Source: Chimaeribacter californicus
GTDB lineage: Bacteria > Pseudomonadota > Gammaproteobacteria > Enterobacterales > Enterobacteriaceae
DNA length: 64,000 nucleotides
Direction: 5' to 3'
Assembly (NCBI RefSeq): GCF_002858675.1
Contig: NZ_PJZF01000011.1
Coordinates: 1 to 64,000, forward strand
Shown here: positions 1-9,772 of the stretch, in pieces
Layout: every line of letters starts with the position of its first letter
Numbering within the stretch: position 1 is the stretch's first letter
The notes under the pieces: generated by a model
Seen by the model: the letters and a program-made list of their open reading frames with translations, nothing else
Told to the model about the DNA's origin: nothing
The model's database searches: none
Made by a program: the position numbers and the translations under genes

Positions 1-524
1 CGTACGGCCGCATTGGCCGGGTCGGCATGGTGTACCGGGCGGCTGTCCAGCATCACGCGGTTAATGCCGCGCTGAGCCAGCCCCTGATTCAGCTGCCGCT
101 CCTCCTCACCCTTGGTAAAGAACGCAGGGTGGCGCACTTCCACCCCATAACTGAACCCGGCGGGCAGCGCATCCAGAAAGCGCCACAACGCCGGCAGCCC
201 CTGCGGGCCGAAGGCGGCGGGCAGTTGCAGCCAGAGCTGGCCGAGGCGCGCCTCAAGGGGGGAAAGGGTATGGAAAAACTCGCTCACCAGGGCATCACAG
301 TCGCGCAGCGCCGCCTGATGGCTGATGGTGGCCGGGAATTTAAAGCAAAAGCGGAAGCCGTCACCGGTCATGTCACGCCAGCGCAGCACGGTCTCCGCGT
401 TCGGCAGGGCGTAAAACGTGGTGTTGCCCTCCACGCAGGTGAAGTAGCGGCTGTAGTCGGCCAGGGTATGCAGGCCGATGCGGTGCCAGGCGGTATGCTG
501 CCACTGCGGCAATCCGATATACAT
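1..524 (-). CDS. yecE: DUF72 family protein YecE (3' end beyond window)
   Basis: The minus-strand frame opens at an ATG at 524 and runs off the left edge without a stop, so about 174 N-terminal residues are seen. They begin MYIGLPQWQHTAWHRIGL and contain YFTCVEGNTTFYALP and GVEVRHPAF, typical of the DUF72/YecE TIM-barrel family. The biochemical role of the family is not established. The neighbour yecD lies upstream on the same strand, as in the E. coli yecD-yecE pair, so both are probably co-transcribed. Family assignment is firm; the function is unknown. Confidence 0.9.
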   Translation of the reverse strand, partial: MYIGLPQWQHTAWHRIGLHTLADYSRYFTCVEGNTTFYALPNAETVLRWRDMTGDGFRFCFKFPATISHQAALRDCDALVSEFFHTLSPLEARLGQLWLQLPAAFGPQGLPALWRFLDALPAGFSYGVEVRHPAFFTKGEEERQLNQGLAQRGINRVMLDSRPVHHADPANAAV

Positions 525-579
525 GCAGGGTCCTTAAGCTGAAGCGCCGCCCGCAGGCGGCGCAGGATCAGGCGGGGTG

Positions 580-1152
580 TTACGCGGACAGGGCGGCCAG
601 CACCTCATCTGTGGACCGCACCCGGCCGATACGCGGGAAGATCGCGGTGAAGCTGCCGTTATGCTGCTCTGCGTTATGGGCGCTGCACGCATCTTCCACA
701 ATCACCTGATTATAGCCATATTCCCAGGCGCTGCGGGCGGTGGACTCCACGCCGATATTGGTGGAGATACCCGCCAGTACGAGGGTGTCGATGCCGCGGC
801 GGCGCAGTTGCAGGTCGAGATCGGTGCCGTAGAACGCGCCCCACTGGCGCTTAATGACCAGGATGTCGCTCTCTGCCACGTTAAGTTCCGGTGCGAAGTC
901 CCACCAGTCTGCCGGCAATTCACCGGCCGGGGTGGGCTGGTCTACCGGCTGTTTCAGCGCCTCAGAAAAATCAGCTGACCAGCCAACCCGCACCAGGATG
1001 ACCGGCGAACCCTGTTGGCGGAAGCGCGCGGCGAGCCGGGCTGCGTTGTCCACCACCTGTTGGGCGCTGTGCGGCCCGCCGGCGAAGGGCAGAATGCCTT
1101 TTTGCAGATCGATGAGCACCAGGGCAGTGGTTGAGGGGGATAATGTGAGCAT
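580..1152 (-). CDS. yecD: isochorismatase-family hydrolase YecD
   Basis: This 190-residue protein follows E. coli YecD closely over its whole length. It is an isochorismatase-fold protein: Asp15 (VLIDLQ) and Lys101 ([14 protein letters not shown]) stand at the usual catalytic positions. The place where cysteine hydrolases of this superfamily carry the nucleophilic Cys is Gly134 ([10 protein letters not shown]), as in isochorismatase-type members. It is therefore unlikely to be a nicotinamidase-like cysteine amidase. The substrate is unknown. The gene sits 55 bp upstream of yecE on the minus strand and is divergent from the FmdB-like gene and aspS. Confidence 0.9.
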   Translation of the reverse strand: MLTLSPSTTALVLIDLQKGILPFAGGPHSAQQVVDNAARLAARFRQQGSPVILVRVGWSADFSEALKQPVDQPTPAGELPADWWDFAPELNVAESDILVIKRQWGAFYGTDLDLQLRRRGIDTLVLAGISTNIGVESTARSAWEYGYNQVIVEDACSAHNAEQHNGSFTAIFPRIGRVRSTDEVLAALSA

Positions 1153-1354
1153 CGGGGGACTCCTGAAAAGGGGGCGAAAAATCGTCCGGCGACAGGGCCG
1201 GCGCGGTACCGGGGGTTGCTATACAACCGGCCGCCACGAGTTTATGCTACTGCCCGGTGAAATGGGTGAACGTGGGGTTAACAAATTTGTTAAATGATGT
1301 GTGGCGACAACCGTCTGCGCGCAATTTTGTCGCGGCCTGACCCTGGGTTCGCTC

Positions 1355-1383
1355 TTATCGGATGGCTGAAATTCCTTTATAAT
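1355..1383 (+). promoter_or_regulatory. sigma-70 promoter for the zinc-ribbon gene and aspS
   Basis: A perfect -10 TATAAT (1378-1383) is preceded at 17 bp by a weak -35 TTATCG (1355-1360). It lies 38 bp upstream of the zinc-ribbon gene start and probably also serves aspS, since no terminator separates them. Confidence 0.55.
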
Positions 1384-1420
1384 GTCCGCCTTTTTTCACC
1401 AGCTATGACACTATAACGCG

Positions 1421-1639
1421 ATGCCGATTTACGAATATGCATGCCAGGCCTGTGATCACCGGTTAGAAAAGTTGCAGAAGGTGTCTGCAGCACCGCTGAC
1501 CGAGTGCCCGGCCTGTGGCAAACCGACATTGACCAAACTCATCTCTGCGGCCGGGTTTCAGCTGAAAGGCACCGGCTGGTACGCCACCGACTTCAAGCCG
1601 GGCGGCAGCAATACCGGCAAGGGTGCCGCAGAGAAGTAA
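1421..1639 (+). CDS. FmdB-family zinc-ribbon protein
   Basis: A 72-residue protein starting [13 protein letters not shown]. Two CxxC knuckles (Cys8/Cys11 and Cys29/Cys32) form the zinc ribbon of the FmdB/CxxC_CXXC_SSSS family. Its tail is polar and rich in Gly and Lys. The family is widespread but has no settled function; it was first noted as a putative regulator next to formamidase genes. Here it precedes aspS by 74 bp on the same strand, which suggests co-transcription. E. coli lacks a gene at this position. Confidence 0.85.
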   Translation: MPIYEYACQACDHRLEKLQKVSAAPLTECPACGKPTLTKLISAAGFQLKGTGWYATDFKPGGSNTGKGAAEK

Positions 1640-1713
1640 CAGCACACTAAAAAACAGCAGCACCGGCGGGGCACGGTTCCGCCGCTCCCCCAGCTGAGTT
1701 AAAGGATATCGTT

Positions 1714-3498
1714 ATGCGTACTGAATATTGTGGACAGCTGAACTTGTCCCATGTGGGCCAGGAAGTGACTTTGTGTGGTTGGGTAAACCGCCGTCGCGAT
1801 TTGGGTGGCTTGATCTTTATTGATATGCGCGACCGTGAAGGGATCGTCCAGGTGTTCTTCGATCCGGATCACCAGGCCGCGTTCGCCCAGGCCTCAGAAC
1901 TGCGTAATGAGTTCTGCATCCAGATTACCGGTACCGTGCGTGCGCGCCCGGAAAGCCAGGTTAACAAAGAGATGGCGACCGGCGGGGTGGAAGTGTTTGC
2001 CCACAGCCTTAACATCATTAACCGCTCTGAGCCGCTGCCGCTGGACTCCAATCAGGTAAACAGCGAAGAGCAGCGCCTCAAGTACCGCTACCTTGACCTG
2101 CGCCGCCCGGAAATGGCAGACCGCCTGAAAGCGCGCGCCAAAATCACCAGCTTCGTGCGCCGCTTTATGGACGACCACGGCTTCCTCGACATCGAAACGC
2201 CGATGCTGACCAAAGCCACGCCGGAAGGCGCACGTGACTATCTGGTGCCGAGCCGGGTGCACAAGGGTAAATTCTACGCGCTGCCGCAGTCCCCGCAGCT
2301 GTTCAAGCAGCTGCTGATGATGTCCGGCTTCGACCGTTACTACCAGATCGTAAAATGCTTCCGTGACGAAGACCTGCGTGCTGACCGCCAGCCGGAATTC
2401 ACCCAGATCGACGTGGAAACCTCCTTCCTGAGCGCGGAACAGGTGCGCGAGCTGATGGAGAAAATGGTGCGCAACCTCTGGCAGGAAGTGAAAGGGGTAG
2501 ATCTGGGCGCGTTCCCGATCATGACCTTCGCCGAAGCGATGCGCCGTTTCGGCTCCGACAAACCGGACCTGCGTAACCCGCTGGAGCTGGTGGACGTCGC
2601 TGACCTGCTGAAAAACGTTGAGTTCAAAGTCTTCTCCGGCCCGGCCAATGATGCCAAAGGCCGTGTGGCGGCCCTGCGTGTGCCGGGCGGTGCCCAGCTG
2701 AGCCGTAAGCAGATTGACGAATACGGCAAATTCATTGAGATCTACGGCGCGAAAGGGCTGGCCTATATTAAAGTCAATGAAGCGGCGAAAGGGCTGGAAG
2801 GCGTGCAAAGCCCGGTGGCCAAGTTCCTCAGTGAAGAGGTGCTGGCGGCCCTGCTGGCGCGCACCGGCGCCACCGACGGCGACATGCTGTTCTTCGGCGC
2901 AGACAGCGCCAAAGTGGTCACCGATGCCCTGGGGGCGCTGCGCCTGAAGCTGGGCCGTGACCTGAAGCTGACCCGTGAAGGCACCTGGGCGCCGCTGTGG
3001 GTGGTGGACTTCCCGATGTTCGAAGAGGATGGGGAAGGCGGCCTGGCCGCGATGCACCACCCGTTCACCGCACCGCGTGACATGACGCCGGACGCGCTGA
3101 AAGCAGACCCGACCACTGCCATTGCCAATGCTTACGACATGGTGCTGAACGGCTATGAAGTGGGCGGCGGCTCGGTGCGTATCCACCGCAGCGAAATGCA
3201 GCAGACGGTGTTCAGCATTCTGGGCATCACTGAGCATGAGCAACGCGAGAAGTTCGGCTTCCTGCTGGATGCGCTGAAATACGGTACGCCGCCGCACGCC
3301 GGCCTGGCCTTTGGCCTTGACCGCCTGGTGATGCTGCTGACCGGCACGGACAACATCCGTGACGTGATTGCCTTCCCGAAAACCACCGCGGCCGCCTGTC
3401 TGATGACAGAAGCCCCGAGCTTCGCCAACCCGGCCTCGCTGCAGGAGCTGTCGATAAGTGTGGTGAAAAAGGGTAGTGACAGCGCAGAGAACGCATAA
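1714..3498 (+). CDS. aspS: aspartyl-tRNA synthetase
   Basis: Charges tRNA(Asp) with aspartate in the cytoplasm. The 594-residue product has the N-terminal OB-fold anticodon-binding domain (about residues 1-110), the class II catalytic core with motif 2 ([18 protein letters not shown], near residue 215) and motif 3 (GLAFGLDRL, near residue 530), and the bacterial GAD insertion between them. Length matches the bacterial family (about 590). The start follows an AAAGGA ribosome site. The stop codon TAA overlaps the nudB start by one base, which implies coupled translation. Confidence 0.98.
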   Translation: MRTEYCGQLNLSHVGQEVTLCGWVNRRRDLGGLIFIDMRDREGIVQVFFDPDHQAAFAQASELRNEFCIQITGTVRARPESQVNKEMATGGVEVFAHSLNIINRSEPLPLDSNQVNSEEQRLKYRYLDLRRPEMADRLKARAKITSFVRRFMDDHGFLDIETPMLTKATPEGARDYLVPSRVHKGKFYALPQSPQLFKQLLMMSGFDRYYQIVKCFRDEDLRADRQPEFTQIDVETSFLSAEQVRELMEKMVRNLWQEVKGVDLGAFPIMTFAEAMRRFGSDKPDLRNPLELVDVADLLKNVEFKVFSGPANDAKGRVAALRVPGGAQLSRKQIDEYGKFIEIYGAKGLAYIKVNEAAKGLEGVQSPVAKFLSEEVLAALLARTGATDGDMLFFGADSAKVVTDALGALRLKLGRDLKLTREGTWAPLWVVDFPMFEEDGEGGLAAMHHPFTAPRDMTPDALKADPTTAIANAYDMVLNGYEVGGGSVRIHRSEMQQTVFSILGITEHEQREKFGFLLDALKYGTPPHAGLAFGLDRLVMLLTGTDNIRDVIAFPKTTAAACLMTEAPSFANPASLQELSISVVKKGSDSAENA

Positions 3499-3941
3499 TG
3501 GCGTATAAGCGCCCCGAATCGGTGCTGGTGGTGATTTACGCCCAGTCCACCGGCCGGGTGCTGATGCTTCAGCGGCGGGATGACCCTGATTTCTGGCAGT
3601 CGGTGACCGGCAGCCTGGAAGAGGGCGAACCGCCGCTGCATACCGCGCAGCGTGAGGTGCTGGAAGAAACCGGCATTGATATTGCCGGGGAGAACCTGCC
3701 GCTGGTGGATTGCCGGCGCTGCATTGAGTTTGAGATCTTCCCGCACCTGCGCCACCGCTATGCCCCTGGGGTGTTCCGGAACCAGGAGCACTGGTTCTGC
3801 CTGGCGCTGCCCGCGCAGCGTGAGGTAGTGATTACGGAACACCATGCCTACCGGTGGCTGGCCGCCCCCGAGGCGGCTGCCCTGACCAAGTCATGGAGCA
3901 ACCGGCAGGCAATAGAAGAGTTTGTTAATTATTCAGTCTGA
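3498..3941 (+). CDS. nudB: dihydroneopterin triphosphate diphosphatase
   Basis: A Nudix hydrolase of 147 residues that removes pyrophosphate from dihydroneopterin triphosphate, an early step of folate synthesis. The Nudix box is visible as GSLEEGEPPLHTAQREVLEE followed by TGID. Gene order aspS-nudB-yebC-ruvC is that of E. coli. Its ATG shares the last base of the aspS stop codon, so it depends on upstream translation. Confidence 0.95.
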   Translation: MAYKRPESVLVVIYAQSTGRVLMLQRRDDPDFWQSVTGSLEEGEPPLHTAQREVLEETGIDIAGENLPLVDCRRCIEFEIFPHLRHRYAPGVFRNQEHWFCLALPAQREVVITEHHAYRWLAAPEAAALTKSWSNRQAIEEFVNYSV

Positions 3942-3962
3942 ACAGACTATTTGGAGATGCTT

Positions 3963-4706
3963 ATGGCAGGTCACAGTAAATGGGCCAACACAAAACACCG
4001 CAAAGCGGCACAGGATGCCAAACGCGGTAAAATCTTCACCAAGATCATCCGTGAGCTGGTGACAGCGGCCAAACTGGGCGGGGGCGACCCGGGCGCGAAC
4101 CCACGTCTGCGTGCCGCCATCGACAAGGCGCTGTCCAACAACATGACCCGTGACACGCTGAACCGTGCGATTGCGCGCGGCGTGGGCGGCGAAGATGACA
4201 GCAACATGGAAACCATCATTTATGAGGGTTACGGCCCCGGCGGCACCGCCGTGATGGTTGAGTGCCTGAGTGACAACCGTAACCGTACCGTGTCTGAAGT
4301 GCGCCACGCCTTCACCAAGACCGGCGGCAACCTCGGCACAGACGGCTCCGTGGCCTATCTCTTTACCCGCAAAGGCGTGATCTCCTTTGCACCGGGCCTG
4401 GATGAAGACACGGTGATGGAAGCGGCGCTGGAAGCGGGCGCGGAAGACATCGTTGGCTACGATGACGGCGCAATTGATGTGTTCACCGCCTGGGAGAGCC
4501 TGGGCGAGGTGCGTGACGCGCTGGAAGCCGCTGGTTTCAAAGCTGAGTCAGCTGAAGTGTCGATGATCCCGTCCACCAAAGCGGACATGGACGCCGACAC
4601 CGCGCCGAAACTGCTGCGCCTGATCGACATGCTGGAAGATTGTGACGACGTGCAGGAAGTTTACCATAACGGTGAAATTTCCGACGAAGTGGCCGCGACG
4701 CTCTAA
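3963..4706 (+). CDS. yebC: YebC/TACO1-family translation factor
   Basis: A 247-residue protein starting [14 protein letters not shown], the invariant N-terminus of the YebC/TACO1 family. The frame is open from an upstream TTG at 3951, but the ATG at 3963 matches the family start and follows a GGAG motif at 3953-3956. Family members were long annotated as transcriptional regulators; more recent work ties them to translation at difficult motifs. The gene lies 21 bp after nudB, and a strong terminator follows. Confidence 0.95.
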   Translation: MAGHSKWANTKHRKAAQDAKRGKIFTKIIRELVTAAKLGGGDPGANPRLRAAIDKALSNNMTRDTLNRAIARGVGGEDDSNMETIIYEGYGPGGTAVMVECLSDNRNRTVSEVRHAFTKTGGNLGTDGSVAYLFTRKGVISFAPGLDEDTVMEAALEAGAEDIVGYDDGAIDVFTAWESLGEVRDALEAAGFKAESAEVSMIPSTKADMDADTAPKLLRLIDMLEDCDDVQEVYHNGEISDEVAATL

Positions 4707-4732
4707 GCGCCCGTCCGCCCGCTGCACGACCC

Positions 4733-4763
4733 GATGCCGGACGCTTGTCCGGCATCTTTTTTT
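4733..4763 (+). terminator. Rho-independent terminator after yebC
   Basis: Perfect 8-bp stem GATGCCGG/CCGGCATC with an 8-nt loop, followed by seven T. It ends the aspS-nudB-yebC unit 27 bp after the yebC stop and 42 bp before ruvC. Confidence 0.9.
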
Positions 4764-4804
4764 ACACCGGGTGCAGCCGCACCCCGACAGGGCGACCCAC
4801 TCCT

Positions 4805-5326
4805 ATGGCAATTATTCTGGGTATCGATCCCGGTTCACGTATTACCGGCTACGGCGTGATCCGCCAGCAGGGCCGCCAGCTCAGCTACCTCGGCAGCGGG
4901 TGTATCCGCACCAAGGTGGACGATCTGCCCGGCCGCCTGAAACTGATTTACGCCGGAGTCTGTGAAATCATCACCCAGTTCCAGCCCGATTTTTTCGCCA
5001 TTGAACAGGTGTTTATGGCCAAAAATGCCGATTCGGCGCTGAAACTCGGCCAGGCCCGCGGCGTGGCGATTGTCGCCGCGGTCAACCACGATCTGCCGGT
5101 GTTTGAGTATGCCGCGCGTCAGGTGAAACAAACGGTGGTCGGCACCGGGGCCGCGGAAAAAAGCCAGGTGCAGCACATGGTGCGTTCGCTGCTCAAGCTG
5201 CCCGCCAACCCGCAGGCCGATGCCGCGGATGCGCTGGCGATCGCGATTACCCACTGCCATCTGAGCCAGAATACGCTTAAGATGAGCAGCGACAGGCTTC
5301 AGTTAGCGCGCGGCAGATTGCGCTGA
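4805..5326 (+). CDS. ruvC: crossover junction endodeoxyribonuclease RuvC
   Basis: Resolves Holliday junctions by symmetric nicking, acting with RuvAB. The 173-residue product has the four catalytic acids: Asp8 (GIDPGS), Glu67 (FAIEQVF), Asp139 and Asp142 ([10 protein letters not shown]). These are one higher than mature E. coli numbering, which omits Met. An in-frame ATG exists at 4745, but [10 protein letters not shown] at 4805 is the family start. The gene is split from yebC by a terminator and from ruvA by a hairpin containing the SOS box. Confidence 0.97.
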   Translation: MAIILGIDPGSRITGYGVIRQQGRQLSYLGSGCIRTKVDDLPGRLKLIYAGVCEIITQFQPDFFAIEQVFMAKNADSALKLGQARGVAIVAAVNHDLPVFEYAARQVKQTVVGTGAAEKSQVQHMVRSLLKLPANPQADAADALAIAITHCHLSQNTLKMSSDRLQLARGRLR

Positions 5327-5331
5327 CCACA

Positions 5332-5357
5332 GGCTGGATATTCATCCAGCCTTTTTT
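5332..5357 (+). terminator. terminator after ruvC, overlapping the SOS box
   Basis: Stem GGCTGGAT/ATCCAGCC with a 4-nt loop (ATTC), followed by six T, 5 bp after the ruvC stop. The same inverted repeat holds the LexA box of ruvAB. Confidence 0.8.
5334..5349 (+). promoter_or_regulatory. LexA (SOS) box of ruvAB
   Basis: CTGGATATTCATCCAG fits the LexA rule CTG-N10-CAG and closely resembles the ruvA SOS box of E. coli. It lies 100 bp upstream of the ruvA GTG start, which implies damage-inducible expression of ruvAB independent of ruvC. Confidence 0.85.
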
Positions 5358-5448
5358 ATGTTATAAACAGCGCAGTTAGTTATTCCGGCCGTCTGCCATA
5401 CCCGGCAAACGGGATGGCCGGCAGGCATTTTTTGCGAAGGGGAAGAGT

Positions 5449-6063
5449 GTGATCGGTCGTCTCAGGGGAGTTATTCTGGAGAAGCAGCCACCGCTGGTGC
5501 TGCTGGAAACGCAGGGCGTGGGGTATGAAGTGCATATGCCGATGACCTGTTTCTATGAGCTGCCGGAACTGGGGCAGGAAGCCGTGATCTTCACCCAGTT
5601 TATCGTGCGCGAAGATGCCCAGTTGCTGTACGGCTTCAATGACAAGCAGGAGCGCGCGCTGTTCCGCGAACTGATTAAAGTCAACGGCGTCGGGCCGAAA
5701 CTGGCGCTGGCGATTCTCTCCGGCATGTCGGCCCAGCAGTTTGTGCGGGCGGTGGAGAAAGAGGAGATCACCGCGCTGGTGAAATTACCGGGCGTCGGCA
5801 AGAAAACCGCTGAGCGGCTGGTGGTAGAGATGAAAGACCGCTTCAAGGGCCTGAACGGCGACCTGTTCAACAGCGTCAGCGACATCACGCTGCCGCAGGC
5901 GGAAGAGGCTCGCCAGGAAGCGGATGCGGAATCTGAGGCGGTCTCGGCGCTGGTGGCACTCGGTTACAAACCGCAGGAAGCCAGCCGCCTGGTCAGCAAA
6001 GCCGCCAAACCGGGCGCTGATTGCGAAACATTGATCCGTGACGCCCTGCGCGCCGCGCTGTGA
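5449..6063 (+). CDS. ruvA: Holliday junction DNA helicase subunit RuvA
   Basis: Tetrameric junction-binding partner of the RuvB motor. The 204-residue protein has an N-terminal OB fold ([15 protein letters not shown]), two helix-hairpin-helix motifs ([14 protein letters not shown] and [16 protein letters not shown]) and the C-terminal RuvB-binding domain ([14 protein letters not shown]). It starts with GTG after a GGGGAAGAG ribosome site. ruvB follows after 8 bp, so the two are one transcript. Confidence 0.97.
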   Translation: MIGRLRGVILEKQPPLVLLETQGVGYEVHMPMTCFYELPELGQEAVIFTQFIVREDAQLLYGFNDKQERALFRELIKVNGVGPKLALAILSGMSAQQFVRAVEKEEITALVKLPGVGKKTAERLVVEMKDRFKGLNGDLFNSVSDITLPQAEEARQEADAESEAVSALVALGYKPQEASRLVSKAAKPGADCETLIRDALRAAL

Positions 6064-6071
6064 GGTAAACC

Positions 6072-7076
6072 ATGATTGAAGCCGATCGCCTGATCTCCTC
6101 CACCGTGATCAATGAAGAAGAGATTATTGACCGGGCCATCCGCCCCAAGCTGCTCAGCGAATATGTGGGCCAGCCCCATGTGCGCGAACAGATGGAGATC
6201 TTCATCCAGGCGGCCCGCCAGCGCGGCGATGCCCTGGATCACCTGCTGATTTTCGGCCCGCCGGGGCTGGGCAAAACCACGCTGGCCAACATTGTGGCCA
6301 ACGAGATGGGCGTCAACCTGCGCACCACGTCCGGCCCGGTGCTGGAGAAAGCCGGCGATCTGGCGGCGATGCTCACCAACCTTGAGCCGCACGATGTGCT
6401 GTTTATTGATGAAATTCACCGGCTTTCCCCGGCGGTGGAAGAGGTGCTCTACCCGGCGATGGAGGACTACCAGCTCGACATCATGATTGGCGAGGGCCCG
6501 GCTGCGCGCTCCATCAAGCTGGATCTGCCGCCTTTTACGCTGGTAGGGGCGACCACCCGCGCCGGCTCGCTGACCTCGCCGCTGCGTGACCGTTTCGGCA
6601 TTGTGCAGCGGCTGGAGTTTTATCAGGTGGCGGATCTGCAACACATCGTCGGCCGCAGCGCCAACTGCCTGGGGCTGTCGCTGTCAGAGGAAGGCGCGCA
6701 CCAGATTGCCCGCCGCGCCCGTGGTACGCCGCGTATCGCCAACCGCCTGCTGCGCCGGGTGCGGGACTTTGCCGAAGTGCGTTCAGACGGCAACATTGAC
6801 GGCAACGTCGCCAACAAGGCGCTGGATATGCTGGACGTGGATGCGGAAGGCTTTGATTTCATGGACCGCAAACTGCTGCTGGCGATCATTGATAAATTCA
6901 CCGGTGGCCCGGTCGGGCTGGACAACCTGGCCGCGGCCATTGGTGAAGAGCGCGAAACCATTGAGGATGTGCTGGAACCCTTCCTGATCCAGCAGGGCTT
7001 TATCCAGCGTACTCCGCGCGGCCGCATCGCCACCCTCCACGCTTACCGCCATTTCGGGATTGCCCGGCCGGAATAA
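6072..7076 (+). CDS. ruvB: Holliday junction DNA helicase motor RuvB
   Basis: AAA+ ATPase that drives branch migration on RuvA-bound junctions. The 334-residue protein shows Walker A (GPPGLGKTT, residues 62-70), Walker B ([10 protein letters not shown]), sensor 1 (LVGATTRAG), the arginine finger region (SPLRDRFG) and the C-terminal winged helix ([10 protein letters not shown]). Length equals the family norm. A terminator follows within 30 bp. Confidence 0.98.
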   Translation: MIEADRLISSTVINEEEIIDRAIRPKLLSEYVGQPHVREQMEIFIQAARQRGDALDHLLIFGPPGLGKTTLANIVANEMGVNLRTTSGPVLEKAGDLAAMLTNLEPHDVLFIDEIHRLSPAVEEVLYPAMEDYQLDIMIGEGPAARSIKLDLPPFTLVGATTRAGSLTSPLRDRFGIVQRLEFYQVADLQHIVGRSANCLGLSLSEEGAHQIARRARGTPRIANRLLRRVRDFAEVRSDGNIDGNVANKALDMLDVDAEGFDFMDRKLLLAIIDKFTGGPVGLDNLAAAIGEERETIEDVLEPFLIQQGFIQRTPRGRIATLHAYRHFGIARPE

Positions 7077-7102
7077 CATGCCGCAAGTGAAATAATAAAA
7101 AA

Positions 7103-7123
7103 GGAGCCGCGAGGCTCCTTTTT
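7103..7123 (+). terminator. bidirectional terminator between ruvB and znuB
   Basis: Stem GGAGCC/GGCTCC with GCGA loop, five T downstream and a run of A upstream. It can end both ruvAB (plus) and znuCB (minus). Confidence 0.85.
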
Positions 7124-7152
7124 CACATCGGTTATCAATGACGCGCTCCCGG

Positions 7153-7938
7153 TCAGGCGGGCTGTTTTTTATTCAGGCTCAGCAAGAACAGCAGGGCGGC
7201 GCAGAGCACCACGGACGGCCCGGCGGGCGTGTCATACAGCGCGGAAAAGGCCAGGCCGCCGGTGACGGCAATCATCCCGACGCCCACGGCCACGGCGGCC
7301 ATCTGCTCCGGCGTGCGTGCAAAGCGGCGGGCGGTGGCCGCCGGAATAATCAGCAGTGAGGTAATAATCAGCGCACCGACGAATTTCATCGCCAGCCCGA
7401 TGGTCAGCGCCGTCACCAGCATCAGCACAATGCGCACCCGTTGCAGGTTAACGCCATCCACATGCGCCAGCTCCGGGCTGATGGTCATGGAGAGCAGGGC
7501 GCGCCACTGCCAGCACAGCACCGCCAGCACCACCACCACCCCGGCACCAATCATCCAGATATCACTCAGCGTTACCGAGAGCAGATCGCCGAAGAGGTAG
7601 GCCATCAGGTCAACACGGACATTGGACATCAGGCTCACCACCACCAGCCCCAGCGACAACGCGCTGTGGGCCAGGATGCCGAGCAGGGTGTCCACCGCCA
7701 GGTGCGGTTTGCGCTCCAGCCAGACCAGCGCCAGCGCCAGCACCAGGGTCACGGCGATTACTGCATAAAACGGGTTAACGTTCAGCAGCAGGCCAAACGC
7801 CACGCCCAGCAGCGAGGCGTGGGCCAGCGTGTCACCGAAATAGGACATGCGCCGCCATACCACAAACGACCCTAACGGCCCGGCAGCGGCCGCCAGCAAT
7901 ACCCCGGCCAGCCAGCCGGGTAACAGCAGTTCAATCAT
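7153..7938 (-). CDS. znuB: zinc ABC transporter permease ZnuB
   Basis: Membrane subunit of the high-affinity zinc importer ZnuABC. The 261-residue protein is hydrophobic throughout, with about eight predicted membrane helices, and carries the ABC-3 family features [21 protein letters not shown] and [11 protein letters not shown] (about 45 residues apart in the fold). Its ATG overlaps the znuC stop by four bases (ATGA), showing translational coupling. Expression should follow the shared Zur-controlled promoter region near 8734-8756. Confidence 0.96.
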   Translation of the reverse strand: MIELLLPGWLAGVLLAAAAGPLGSFVVWRRMSYFGDTLAHASLLGVAFGLLLNVNPFYAVIAVTLVLALALVWLERKPHLAVDTLLGILAHSALSLGLVVVSLMSNVRVDLMAYLFGDLLSVTLSDIWMIGAGVVVVLAVLCWQWRALLSMTISPELAHVDGVNLQRVRIVLMLVTALTIGLAMKFVGALIITSLLIIPAATARRFARTPEQMAAVAVGVGMIAVTGGLAFSALYDTPAGPSVVLCAALLFLLSLNKKQPA

Positions 7939-8708
7939 GCTTCACGTTCCCCTGTGCGCGGTGCCGCCTGGCTTTTCAGCACGATTCGGCCCTGTAAATC
8001 ATGGCGGTGATTGTGGTGGTGGCGGTAGATCGCCAGTTGTTGCGCCCCGTGGCTGCCGAACATGGCGATAAACTCCGGGTGCATCGACACCACTTCCGGC
8101 GAACCGGAACAGCAGATGTGCTGGTTAAGGCAGAGCACATCGTCGGTTTTCGCCATCACCAGATGCAGGTCATGGGAGACCATCAGCACCGCGCAGCCCA
8201 GCTCCTTGCGCAACTGGTCGATCAGGTCATACAGCGCCAGCTGGCCGTTGACGTCGACCCCCTGGGTCGGCTCATCCAGCACCAGCAATTGCGGCCGGTT
8301 CAGCAGCGCACGCGCCAGCAGCACCCGCTGGGTCTCCCCGCCGGAGAGTTTCTGCATCGGCTGGTGTTGCAGGTGGGCCGCCTTGACCCGCTGCAACGCC
8401 GGTAAAATGTCCGCCTTTTTGACGCCCGGCTTCAGGCGCATAAAGCGGCTGACGGTCAGCGGCAGGGTAGCATCCAGGTGCAATTTTTGCGGCACATAGC
8501 CGATGCGCAGGCCCGCCTCCCGCACCAGCGAACCGCTGTCAGGGGCGACCAGGCCAAGCACCACGCGAACCAGCGTTGATTTACCCGCCCCGTTCGGGCC
8601 GAGCAGGGTCAATATCCGGCCGGGCTGAAGCGCGAGTGATATATCGGAGAGCACCCGCCGGTTGCCGAAGCTCACCGACACGTTCTCCAGGGTGACCAAT
8701 GTGGACAT
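7935..8708 (-). CDS. znuC: zinc ABC transporter ATPase ZnuC
   Basis: Cytoplasmic ATPase that powers ZnuB. The 257-residue protein has Walker A (GPNGAGKST), the signature LSGGETQRV, Walker B ([12 protein letters not shown]) and the switch His (MVSHDLHLV). A His-rich tail ([10 protein letters not shown]) is typical of enterobacterial ZnuC. The gene is divergent from znuA; the 76-bp gap holds the Zur box. Confidence 0.97.
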   Translation of the reverse strand: MSTLVTLENVSVSFGNRRVLSDISLALQPGRILTLLGPNGAGKSTLVRVVLGLVAPDSGSLVREAGLRIGYVPQKLHLDATLPLTVSRFMRLKPGVKKADILPALQRVKAAHLQHQPMQKLSGGETQRVLLARALLNRPQLLVLDEPTQGVDVNGQLALYDLIDQLRKELGCAVLMVSHDLHLVMAKTDDVLCLNQHICCSGSPEVVSMHPEFIAMFGSHGAQQLAIYRHHHNHRHDLQGRIVLKSQAAPRTGEREA

Positions 8709-8733
8709 AGTGATTACGTCTTGCAGTAAAATT

Positions 8734-8756
8734 CGGATGTTATAATATTACGTTTC
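8734..8756. promoter_or_regulatory. Zur operator between znuC and znuA
   Basis: A 23-bp near-palindrome with core GATGTTATAATATTAC matches the enterobacterial Zur consensus (GAAATGTTATA-N-TATAACATTTC) at about 18 of 22 defined positions. It contains a TATAAT that can serve as -10. It lies in the 76-bp divergent gap, so zinc-bound Zur should repress znuA and znuCB together. Confidence 0.9.
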
Positions 8757-8784
8757 ACAAAATAAAACGACGAGATAACTCATT

Positions 8785-9753
8785 ATGATACAAAAAAAAC
8801 GCGGGTTGCCGTGCGCCTTTTTCGGCGCGTCCCTGATGGCTGCTGCTTCTGTACACAGCGCGGAGGCAGCGGTGGTGACCTCTGTGCGGCCGCTGGGGTT
8901 TATTGCCGCGGCAATTGCAGACGGCGTTACGCCTACCGACGTGCTGCTGCCGGACGGGGCCTCCGAGCATGACTATGCGCTGCGGCCGACCGATGTGCTG
9001 CGCATCAAACAGGCCGATCTGGTGGTATGGGTCGGCCCGGAGATGGAAGCGTTTATGACCAAATCCCTGGCGCAGCAACCGGCACAACGGCAACTGTCCC
9101 TGGCGGCATTGCCGGCCGTAAAACCGCTGTTATTGCGCGGTGAGGACGATCATGATGAGCATGGCGAAGAAGCGGCCGATCACGCGGGAGAAGCGGCAGA
9201 AAATCATGCGCATGACCATGACGAAGATCACCATCATGGTGAATACAATATGCACCTCTGGCTCTCACCGGCGATTGCAAAACAGGCGGCTATCGCGATT
9301 CACGACAAATTATTGGAACTCATGCCGCAAAATAAGGACAAACTAGACGCGAATCTGCGCGACTTCGAGCTTAACCTCGCGCAAAGCCAGCAGAATATTG
9401 CTACTATGCTTGCGCCCGCGCAAAACAAGGGTTATTTCGTTTTTCATGATGCGTACACGTACTTCGAAAAACAGTTTGGCCTGAGCCCGTTGGGGCACTT
9501 CACGGTCAACCCGGAAATACAGCCCGGCGCACAGCGTTTACATCACATTCGAACACAGTTGGTTGAGCGTAAAGCGGTCTGCGTTTTCGCTGAACCACAA
9601 TTCAGGCCAGCCGTCATTGCGGCCGTTGCGCAAGGGACCGGTGTCCGGATGGGCACCCTTGATCCACTTGGCACCGGGCTGCCACTGGATAAAACGAGCT
9701 ACATGACGTTCCTGTCACAGATAGCCAACCAGTACGTGAGCTGCCTGAAGTAA
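8785..9753 (+). CDS. znuA: periplasmic zinc-binding protein ZnuA
   Basis: Captures zinc in the periplasm and delivers it to ZnuBC. The 322-residue precursor has a signal peptide ending near residue 28 (SVHSAEA). The cluster A-I fold shows metal-ligand regions ([27 protein letters not shown]) and the usual charged, His-rich loop between residues about 118 and 155 ([11 protein letters not shown]). Two Cys (CVF and the C-terminal CLK) fit the conserved disulfide. mepM follows 19 bp later on the same strand. Confidence 0.97.
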   Translation: MIQKKRGLPCAFFGASLMAAASVHSAEAAVVTSVRPLGFIAAAIADGVTPTDVLLPDGASEHDYALRPTDVLRIKQADLVVWVGPEMEAFMTKSLAQQPAQRQLSLAALPAVKPLLLRGEDDHDEHGEEAADHAGEAAENHAHDHDEDHHHGEYNMHLWLSPAIAKQAAIAIHDKLLELMPQNKDKLDANLRDFELNLAQSQQNIATMLAPAQNKGYFVFHDAYTYFEKQFGLSPLGHFTVNPEIQPGAQRLHHIRTQLVERKAVCVFAEPQFRPAVIAAVAQGTGVRMGTLDPLGTGLPLDKTSYMTFLSQIANQYVSCLK

Positions 9754-9772
9754 CATCAGAGGATAACATCAC

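Noticed and set aside
1894-3297. 467-codon minus-strand open frame inside aspS
   Set aside because: It is the antisense shadow of a conserved GC-rich gene; the product is low-complexity (His, Arg, Gln rich) and aspS fits its family end to end.
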